A stretch of 64,000 bases of DNA from Rosistilla carotiformis (GTDB lineage Bacteria; Planctomycetota; Planctomycetia; Pirellulales; Pirellulaceae), in NCBI RefSeq assembly GCF_007753095.1, contig NZ_CP036348.1:1054001-1118000 (forward strand), in the 5' to 3' direction. Under the pieces are notes generated by a model. The model saw nothing but the letters and a program-made list of their open reading frames with translations, had not been told where the DNA came from and made no database searches. Below, piece after piece: positions 57,654-64,000 of this stretch. Within the stretch, counting starts at the first letter, position 1; the number at the start of each line of letters is the position of its first letter. A program made the position numbers and the translations under genes.

Positions 57654-58475
57654 ATGAACGCAGTCTCTTCGAATCGCCAAGTCGCCCTCGTCACCGGTGC
57701 TTCCACGGGCCTTGGGTTTGCTATCGCCCAACGCTTTGCGGCCGCCGGTTTTGATGTGGTGATCGTCGGGCGAGATCGCGAGCGAACCGAATCGGCCGCC
57801 TCGCAAATCGCTGGCGACGCGCGGACCGTGGCGATGGTCTGCGATGTGATTGATCGCCAGCAAGTCGATCGCCTGATCGACGATGTCCAGCAACAGTTCG
57901 GGCGATTGGATGTGTTAGTCAACAACGTCGGGCTCAGCGATCGGGGACTGATCCAGGCCCTCGACGCAGACCGGCTCAACGACTTGTTTAACGCCAACGT
58001 CTTCTCCGCGCTGAATTGTTCGCAAGCTGCCTTGCCCCTGTTAGCTCAATCGGGCGGACAGATCGTCAACATCGGATCGTTAGCCGCCAAAGTCGCGCCG
58101 CGATATCTCGGTGGCTACGCTGCGGCGAAGCACGCATTGGCGGCGATCACGCAACAGTTGCGATTGGAATCGCGAGTCCTGGGGGTGAACGTGATCCTCA
58201 TCTCCCCCGGTCCAATCCGCCGCGACGACGCGGGGTATCGCTACAAGGACCGCGTCGGTGAGGATCTGCCCGAGAGTGCGAATCGCCCCGCCGGCGGAGC
58301 GCGAGTCAAAGGACTCGATCCTATTTATGTGGCCGACCGGATCCTCAAAGCCTGCCGCAAACGATCGACCGATGTGCTGCTGCCCGGCTACCTGCGGCCG
58401 ATCATCGCGATCGGCCATCTGCTGCCCACTCTGGGGGACCGGATCCTGCTCTGGTTCACTCGCAGCAAAGATTGA
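57654..58475 (+). CDS. Short-chain dehydrogenase/reductase
   Basis: 273 residues, classical SDR fold. Cofactor motif TGASTGLG near 14-21, NNVG near 91-94, catalytic Ser in NIGSLAAK and YAAAK near 155-159. An Arg in GRDRER after the second strand suggests NADP(H). The C-terminal 30 residues carry a hydrophobic stretch (LRPIIAIGHLLPTLGDRILLW) that may attach the enzyme to the membrane. Substrate unknown. Confidence 0.83.
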   Translation: MNAVSSNRQVALVTGASTGLGFAIAQRFAAAGFDVVIVGRDRERTESAASQIAGDARTVAMVCDVIDRQQVDRLIDDVQQQFGRLDVLVNNVGLSDRGLIQALDADRLNDLFNANVFSALNCSQAALPLLAQSGGQIVNIGSLAAKVAPRYLGGYAAAKHALAAITQQLRLESRVLGVNVILISPGPIRRDDAGYRYKDRVGEDLPESANRPAGGARVKGLDPIYVADRILKACRKRSTDVLLPGYLRPIIAIGHLLPTLGDRILLWFTRSKD

Positions 58476-58684
58476 ACTCGGTTCTGTCGCGTTTGGCGCG
58501 ATTTATGCATCTGCTGTGCATTCGTGGTTGAATGTGCCAGTTTTGTCGCCACCGACCTAAACTGACAAAGGGGTTGCCCAGGCAACGCCAAGATCGACAT
58601 TCAGCCAGCGAATTAGCAATATGTCGCGGCGGATTAACGCTGCGGATTAAAAAATCCCCGAGTCGCAGGAGGCTCGTTACCGAT

Positions 58685-59470
58685 ATGTTCAACTGGAAAC
58701 TTGGCACTGTTGCTGGCATCCCGATCAACGTCCACGGGACGTTTTGGTTGCTCCCTTTATTTGTCCTTTTGACCGCGATGCCCGATGGATCGCTGGCGAT
58801 GCGCCTGGCAATCCTCTTCTCGGTCTTTGGATGTGTCCTGTTGCACGAACTGGGGCATGCCATGATGGCGCGTCTGTTTGGCGTCGGCACCCGCGACATC
58901 ACGCTCTATCCGATCGGCGGTGTCGCTCGCCTGGACCGCATGCCGCGCAGCCCGTTGGCCGAAGGTGCAATCGCGCTGGCTGGACCTGCCGTGAATCTTG
59001 TCATCGCCGCTCTGCTGGTGCCGCTGCTGTTGTTGGCCAGCGGATCGATCGCCAGCACGTTCCTGATGAGCATGATCTACATCAACATCGCCCTGATCGT
59101 CTTCAACATGCTGCCCGTCTTCCCGATGGATGGTGGTCGCGTCTTCCGAGCGTTCCTTGGCGCGTTCTTCCCCTACGTTCGCGCGACGCAGATCGCGGCG
59201 TCCGTCGGGCAAGTGCTTGCGATCGGGATGGGCGTGGTCGGATTGTTCACCGACGGGATGCTGATCTTTATTGCGATCTTCGCTTATTTTGCCGCCCGCG
59301 CCGAACTGGCGATGGTGCAACGCGAAGCGATGGCAACCGAGCCCCAGAACGCCTACGACAGTTGGTCCGATCCGCAACCGCGGCCACAGGCGGCTAAGGC
59401 TTCGACGGGCCCCGCTCGCCGTTCTTATGTGCTGTTGGATCGCAACGGGCAAAAGATTGCAAGTTACTGA
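58685..59470 (+). CDS. Site-2-protease-like M50 zinc metalloprotease
   Basis: 261 residues with about six membrane helices. The active-site HELGH at 54-58 lies in one helix and Asp149 in FPMDGGR in another, the M50 arrangement. FNMLPVFPMDGG is the standard second motif. The N-terminal MFNWKLGTVAGIPINVHGTF is typical of the compact FtsH-independent S2P branch. No CBS domain is present. Starts at ATG 58685. It would cut membrane-embedded regulators; target not known. Confidence 0.88.
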   Translation: MFNWKLGTVAGIPINVHGTFWLLPLFVLLTAMPDGSLAMRLAILFSVFGCVLLHELGHAMMARLFGVGTRDITLYPIGGVARLDRMPRSPLAEGAIALAGPAVNLVIAALLVPLLLLASGSIASTFLMSMIYINIALIVFNMLPVFPMDGGRVFRAFLGAFFPYVRATQIAASVGQVLAIGMGVVGLFTDGMLIFIAIFAYFAARAELAMVQREAMATEPQNAYDSWSDPQPRPQAAKASTGPARRSYVLLDRNGQKIASY

Positions 59471-59493
59471 CTTTCGGATATGCCGCAGTTACA

Positions 59494-62400
59494 ATGGCCG
59501 ACCTCCCCAACATCGGCCCCCGCCCGCTGCGGCACATTCGAAGGAACACCACGTTGACTCGGCTCCTACCCCTCGTATTCATCCTCAGTTTCCATGCGAT
59601 CGCTGCGGGGCAAGAGACAGCCCCCGCGGCGATGCCCGCCCAACAAGCTGTTGCCGAAATGAAGCTGCCCGACGGCTTCGGTGCCACGGTTTTCGCAGCC
59701 GAACCGGACGTCGTGCAACCGATCGCAATGACGATCGACACGCGTGGACGGCTGTGGGTCGTCGAGTGCACCTCTTATCCCGATTGGCAGGACATCGGCG
59801 TCGACGAGGGCAAAGATCGTGTCCTGATTTTTGAAGACACCGACGGCGACGGACGCCACGATCGGCGAACCGTCTTCTTGGACAACGGTCGCAATCTTTC
59901 GGGCATCGAAGTCGGATTTGGCGGAGTCTATCTGTGCAGCTCGCCCGACCTGATCTTCATTCCCGATGCCGACGGCGACGACATTCCCGATGGCCCTGCG
60001 GAAACGCTGCTGTCGGGCTTCTCGCTGAAGATGAAGCACAACGTTTTCAACGGCTTGCATTGGGGACCCGATGGCTGGCTGTACGGCATGCATGGCATCC
60101 TCGATGTCAGCCAAGTCACCAACCCTTCTAAACCGGACCAACCACCGGTACCGATGACATGTGGAGTCTGGCGATTCCATCCGACTGAAAAAGTCTTCGA
60201 ACCCTACTGCGCAGGGAGCACCAATCCGTGGGGCATCGACTGGAATTCAGTCGGCCAAGCCTTCTTCACCAACTGTGTGATCGAGCACGTCTTCCATGCG
60301 ATTCCCGGCGCCCGCTTCAAACGAATGTTTGGCAACGACCTGAATCCGAACACCTTCACGTTGATGGATTCCTGCGCCGACCACATCCACTGGGCCGGCG
60401 GCTATTGGAACGTTTCGATCGGTGGCAAACATGACGACGCCGGCGGCGGACACGCCCATTGCGGCGCGATGATCTACCAAGGGGACAACTGGCCGGAGAA
60501 GTACCGAGACAAACTGTACACGATCAACATCCACGGTCGGCGAATGAACTGCGACCGGCTGATCGCATCGCCCGATGGTTACGTCGCCAGTCACGACGCC
60601 GACTTCATGCAGTCGGTCGATCCCTTCTTCCGCGGCGTCGAGATGAAATACGGCCCCGACGGAACCGTTTACGTCCTCGACTGGAACGACACCGGCGAGT
60701 GCCACGACTTCGTCGACATCCACGTCGAGACCGGGCGGATCTTCAAGATCGCTTACGGCACGCCGCGGCAATGGTCGGGCGACCTGAACGCTCTGCCGGA
60801 CGATCAATTGCTGGAACTGCAGAACCATGAAAACGCCTGGTTCATGCAGACCGCCCGGCGCGTGCTGCAACATCGCGTTGCCACGCAGCCCGACAACAAA
60901 CAACTGGCATCGAAAATCGTCCAAGCCTATCGCGATGTGCCCCTCGAAAATTCGCGGCTCAAGTTGCGGATGCTGTGGCTGACCGCCGCCTGCGGCCTTG
61001 CCGATCGATCGATCCTGCAAGAGGCGGCCCGCGGCGACATCAACTTGCAAGCCTGGGCGACGCGACTGGCGAGCGAAGATGCTTCGATCGCCGCGGGAAG
61101 GATCCAAACCGCCAACCAATCCGCCGGCTTGCTGCTGCAAGAACAAGTTGCCGCCGCGATCCGTCGCGACGATGCCTCGATCGAAAACATCACTCCCGAA
61201 CTCGTTGCGAACATCGCCGACGAAAAGCTCCGCAAGCGGTTGCTGCAGTTGATGTGGTATGCGATCGAACCGCGATTCAACGCCGAAACGTTGCAGCAGG
61301 ATCCCGCGGCGATCCAGTCGCTGAGCCAACAATACGCAGCCTTCGAACCACCGATTTTGGCCCACTGCATCTCGCAAAAACTGGCAGCGATCGATGCGCA
61401 CGATCTCGTTCTGACCGTCGCTGCATCGGCCCAGTGCCCACCGGCTTCCAGAGAATCGCTGATCTCGGGACTGCTGGAAGCGCTGCGAGGACGTTCTATC
61501 GACGCCCCGCAAGCTTGGTCCGAAGCGCGTGACAGCTTGCTGGATGGATCGATTCAAAGTAATCGACTGGGCTATGAGCTGGCGCTCATCTTTGGCGACG
61601 CATCGGCCCGGAAGCAACTGGCCGCCGCGCTGACTGGCGAAGCGGAAGACGCTCAAAACGCCTTCGACTTGTTGGTCCAGTATTCCGACGCTGACACCGC
61701 CGCCGTCGTCCAGCAGGGACTGAAACTGCGGTCGCTGCGCACGCAAGCCCTTCGCGCCCTGGGCAACGTCGAACTTCCCGACACCGCCGCGGAGCTGATC
61801 GCCGACTTTGGCAACCTGCCCGCCGACCAACAGACCGCATTGATCGATGCGATGGTCACGCGGAACAGCTACGCCAAACGACTGTTGAGTGCGATCGAAA
61901 ACAAGCAGGTTCCCGAAACGGTCCTGACGACATTCGCCGTTGGACAATTGAGTCGCCTGAAAGACAAAGCCGTCCAAGATCAGCTCCGCAAGATCTACGG
62001 CACGGTCACCGCGACCGACGCGACACGCAACCGCCAGATCGACCAGATGAAGCGGATGCTGACCGAAGACGCGATCGCGGGGGCGGACCTGCACGCGGGC
62101 AAGCAGGTCTTTGTGCAGAAGTGTGCGACCTGTCATAAGCTGCTAAACGAAGGAGGCACGATCGGTCCGGATCTTACCGGCGGTCAACGCAAGAGCGTCG
62201 AATACTTCTTGGAAAACGTGATCTCGCCGAACACATTGGTCCCGATGGCTTACAAGATGAGCACGATCGAAACGATCGACGGACGCGTATTGGCCGGCGT
62301 GATCGAATCGCAGGATGGCCAACGCGTGGTCCTGCAGACGCCAAAAGAAAAGATCACGCTCGCCAAAGACGATATCGAAGAGATCACGGCGACCGGAGTT

Positions 62401-62496
62401 TCGCTGATGCCCGAAGGACTGTTGGACGACTTGACGCACCAACAGATCATCGACCTCTCGGCCTACTTCCAGTCCGACTTCACTCCAGTGCAGTGA
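59494..62496 (+). CDS. PVC-type heme-binding CxxCH protein (membrane-bound dehydrogenase type)
   Basis: 1000 residues. Signal peptide (RLLPLVFILSFHAIAAGQE), then an NHL/beta-propeller-like dehydrogenase domain (about 55-430) with EGKDRVLIFEDTDGDGRHD and GVYLCSSPDLIFIPDADGDD, a helical repeat region (430-850) and a C-terminal cytochrome c domain with CATCH near 872-876 and Met further on. This layout is widespread in Planctomycetes and Verrucomicrobia, where it is thought to oxidise sugars or alcohols. A TTG at 59554 with AAGGA upstream would start exactly at the signal peptide and may be the true start. Confidence 0.85.
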   Translation: MADLPNIGPRPLRHIRRNTTLTRLLPLVFILSFHAIAAGQETAPAAMPAQQAVAEMKLPDGFGATVFAAEPDVVQPIAMTIDTRGRLWVVECTSYPDWQDIGVDEGKDRVLIFEDTDGDGRHDRRTVFLDNGRNLSGIEVGFGGVYLCSSPDLIFIPDADGDDIPDGPAETLLSGFSLKMKHNVFNGLHWGPDGWLYGMHGILDVSQVTNPSKPDQPPVPMTCGVWRFHPTEKVFEPYCAGSTNPWGIDWNSVGQAFFTNCVIEHVFHAIPGARFKRMFGNDLNPNTFTLMDSCADHIHWAGGYWNVSIGGKHDDAGGGHAHCGAMIYQGDNWPEKYRDKLYTINIHGRRMNCDRLIASPDGYVASHDADFMQSVDPFFRGVEMKYGPDGTVYVLDWNDTGECHDFVDIHVETGRIFKIAYGTPRQWSGDLNALPDDQLLELQNHENAWFMQTARRVLQHRVATQPDNKQLASKIVQAYRDVPLENSRLKLRMLWLTAACGLADRSILQEAARGDINLQAWATRLASEDASIAAGRIQTANQSAGLLLQEQVAAAIRRDDASIENITPELVANIADEKLRKRLLQLMWYAIEPRFNAETLQQDPAAIQSLSQQYAAFEPPILAHCISQKLAAIDAHDLVLTVAASAQCPPASRESLISGLLEALRGRSIDAPQAWSEARDSLLDGSIQSNRLGYELALIFGDASARKQLAAALTGEAEDAQNAFDLLVQYSDADTAAVVQQGLKLRSLRTQALRALGNVELPDTAAELIADFGNLPADQQTALIDAMVTRNSYAKRLLSAIENKQVPETVLTTFAVGQLSRLKDKAVQDQLRKIYGTVTATDATRNRQIDQMKRMLTEDAIAGADLHAGKQVFVQKCATCHKLLNEGGTIGPDLTGGQRKSVEYFLENVISPNTLVPMAYKMSTIETIDGRVLAGVIESQDGQRVVLQTPKEKITLAKDDIEEITATGVSLMPEGLLDDLTHQQIIDLSAYFQSDFTPVQ

Positions 62497-62504
62497 CCGG
62501 AACA

Positions 62505-62697
62505 CTTCACCCTCCCCAAACGCAGTTTGCGGGGGAGGGTCGAACGAGCGGAGCGATGTTCGGGGAGGGGAGTTCTTGAGTCAAATCCCGGCCGGTCGAT
62601 GGTTGCTGGTAAGCCCTCCCCAAAAAACTCGCTAAACGCTTGTTTTTCGACCCTCCCAGCTCCGCCGGGCGGGTGAAGTTGGACGTCGCCGGCAGCA
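62505..62697 (+). repeat. GC-rich 'GGGAGGGTCGAA' repeat, tandem unit 1
   Basis: 193-bp unit. Outer ends CTTCACCC and GGGTGAAG; inner arms GGGAGGGTCGAA and TTCGACCCTCCC. A related copy is at 44905-45070. Confidence 0.8.
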
Positions 62698-62871
62698 CTT
62701 CACCCTCCCCCAAACGCAGTTTGCGGGGGAGGGTCGAACGAGCGAAGCGATGTTCGGGGAGGGGAGTTCTTGAGTCCAATCCCGGCCGGTCGATGGTTGC
62801 TGGTAAGCCCTCCCCGAAAAACTCGCTAAACGCTTGTTTTTCGACCCTCCCAGCTCCGCTAGGCGGGTGCA
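62698..62871 (+). repeat. GC-rich 'GGGAGGGTCGAA' repeat, tandem unit 2
   Basis: Second unit in the same orientation, differing from the first at only a few positions (for example GAGCGAAGCG for GAGCGGAGCG). Together the two units fill the gap after the heme protein gene and end 17 bases before the end of the convergent Q/P-rich gene. Confidence 0.8.
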
Positions 62872-62888
62872 GGCTGCGCCAGTCGCGA

Positions 62889-63794
62889 TCAGGGCGACAG
62901 GTAGCGGAAGAAGTTACGAATCGGTTGGTTCGGGACGTAAACGGTCGGCTGGCCGATGATTCCGCGACCGACTTGGACGTTGGGATAGGGCGATCCCAAG
63001 GCGACCAACGGACGATAGCCGGCGTTGTTGGGTGCGTAGGCGTTGGGAGCCAGATCGGGTGTGATGACCGGTGGCGTGTAGGTGTTCGGCGGCACGTAAA
63101 CCTGTGGCGAGACGGCACTTGTCTGTGCGACGTTTCCGCAATCCCAGGCCCCGCCAGCGGTCCAAGTCGATGCTGGCGAAATGGCTGAGCTGGTTCCCAT
63201 CGAAGCAAACGGCTGCCCCGAGACCTGTTGCTGTGGCAGCGGATATTGCTGCTGCGGTTGAGGATACAACGTCTGCGGGTAAGTCGGCTGCGTCTGCCCG
63301 TATTGCGGTTGCGCTAAGGTTGGCGGCGGAGCGATACTTGGAGCGATCGGCTGCTGCGGATTCTGAAAGGTCTGCGGTGGTTGCCCCTGAACCGACAGAT
63401 TCTGTTGGTTGTTAAATGGGTTCGCTGGCACTTGGTATTGACCACCTGGGAGTGCTGGTTGCGCGAGCTGCTGTTGATCGCCAGGCACTTGGTAGGCGGT
63501 CTGCTGGATCGGGCTCGGTTGCAAAGGATACTGCTGCGCCGGGTATTGGCCCATCTGCGCACTGGCGACATTCACCGGCGCGGCGGGCTGCGGATTGGAC
63601 TGAAAACCGCGCGGGCGATACCGATCGACGATGCTCGGCGCATCGATTGGACGAATCGCGCTGGACGGATTGGCTTGCGCGGCGGGAGCCGCGTTGCGCG
63701 AACCCCAAGCGTCTTGAGCGTATTGCCCGACCGCAACGCCTTGCAGCAGCAGCAGCGTGGTTGCGAGTAGTGTCAGTGGGTTTCGAGCAATCAT
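62889..63794 (-). CDS. Secreted Gln/Pro-rich hypothetical protein
   Basis: 301 residues from ATG 63794, six bases after GGAGG; a second ATG at 63800 touches the GGAGG and is less likely. Signal peptide MIARNPLTLLATTLLLLQGV. The mature chain is dominated by Gln, Pro, Tyr and Ala (for example QYPLQPSPIQQTAYQVP), likely disordered, followed by a more ordered C-terminal 100 residues with one Cys (AWDCGN). No known domain. Low-complexity envelope proteins of this sort are common in planctomycetes; function unknown. Confidence 0.62.
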   Translation of the reverse strand: MIARNPLTLLATTLLLLQGVAVGQYAQDAWGSRNAAPAAQANPSSAIRPIDAPSIVDRYRPRGFQSNPQPAAPVNVASAQMGQYPAQQYPLQPSPIQQTAYQVPGDQQQLAQPALPGGQYQVPANPFNNQQNLSVQGQPPQTFQNPQQPIAPSIAPPPTLAQPQYGQTQPTYPQTLYPQPQQQYPLPQQQVSGQPFASMGTSSAISPASTWTAGGAWDCGNVAQTSAVSPQVYVPPNTYTPPVITPDLAPNAYAPNNAGYRPLVALGSPYPNVQVGRGIIGQPTVYVPNQPIRNFFRYLSP

Positions 63795-64000
63795 CGTCAT
63801 CCTCCAATCGGCATTCCTGTGCGAGCGAACATCGCTTGTAAATCGCATCGTTATCTTTCGGCAATGCCAATCGAAAGACAAGGCTAGCAAATCTCGGCTC
63901 GATCGATCGCCCAACGCCAACGGCCGCGCGTACAATCCGAACCGCAAACGTGCTATCATGCGATCTGTTTGCGAGAGTCCCGCCAGTCGGCGGCGACGTT
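63795..64000. other. Window end, no gene seen
   Basis: 206 bases up to the window edge; upstream region of the Q/P-rich gene. Nothing else recognised. Confidence 0.3.

Noticed and set aside
60247-62136. 629-codon antisense frame across the PVC heme protein
   Set aside because: Same cause; the sense strand carries the signal peptide, dehydrogenase motifs and CxxCH.

Overview
The window is chromosomal DNA of a planctomycete, most likely a Pirellulaceae-type marine or aquatic member close to Rhodopirellula and its relatives. This is inferred from gene content and not from any rRNA. Supporting signs are paired secreted sulfatases, a PVC-type CxxCH heme protein, secreted proteins that recur in planctomycetes, many TTG/GTG starts, GC-rich coding regions rich in CGATCG-like words, and long spurious antisense reading frames. 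No rRNA or tRNA gene, CRISPR array or intact transposase was seen.

Layout. 1-9 kb: the end of a hydroxysqualene dehydroxylase (hopanoid/squalene pathway), a large Na+-type membrane pyrophosphatase, a NUDIX hydrolase, an M24 aminopeptidase, a small secreted protein and a CbbX-like AAA+ ATPase with a zinc ribbon. 8.8-13.2 kb: an ADP/ATP-carrier-like transporter, then an island with lower GC holding a truncated GT61 glycosyltransferase, an FkbM methyltransferase fragment and a DUF1796 gene; it is closed on the right by a second, divergent copy of the transporter's 3' end. 13.2-24 kb: a secreted esterase, a GspE/PilB-like protein without the Walker A lysine, gyrA, a HemY-type protoporphyrinogen oxidase and a 1002-aa metzincin protease. 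24-27.2 kb: a Met/His-rich outer-membrane-type protein and a dense cluster of dispersed and tandem repeats around a small orphan gene. 27.2-34.8 kb: two adjacent purine nucleoside phosphorylases that differ at the base-recognition residue, a HerA/DUF853-type ATPase, a UvrD-family helicase and a HisA-like TIM barrel. 34.9-43.2 kb: secreted proteins, RsmD, a cyclophilin, an iron-type solute-binding lipoprotein, a zinc peptidase and a CrtISO-like oxidoreductase. 43.2-51 kb: a FucP-family sugar symporter, more repeats, a methyltransferase, and a three-gene cluster of two sulfatases plus a secreted protein, which fits use of sulfated, perhaps fucose-containing, polysaccharide. 51-57 kb: dapB and the ribosomal/SRP cluster ffh-rpsP-trmD-rplS (without rimM), then pyruvate kinase. 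57.6-64 kb: a short-chain dehydrogenase, an M50 protease, the 1000-aa PVC heme protein, tandem repeats and a Q/P-rich secreted protein.

Most genes are housekeeping or typical planctomycete secreted proteins. The least explained parts are the island bounded by the duplicated transporter tail, several short repeat families (one MITE-like with 12-bp terminal inverted repeats, one 239-bp tandem duplication, one 142-bp pair around an orphan gene, one 3-copy GC-rich family), the pair of purine nucleoside phosphorylases and the GspE homologue with a defective P-loop. I did not find a convincing complete new defence or biosynthetic system.
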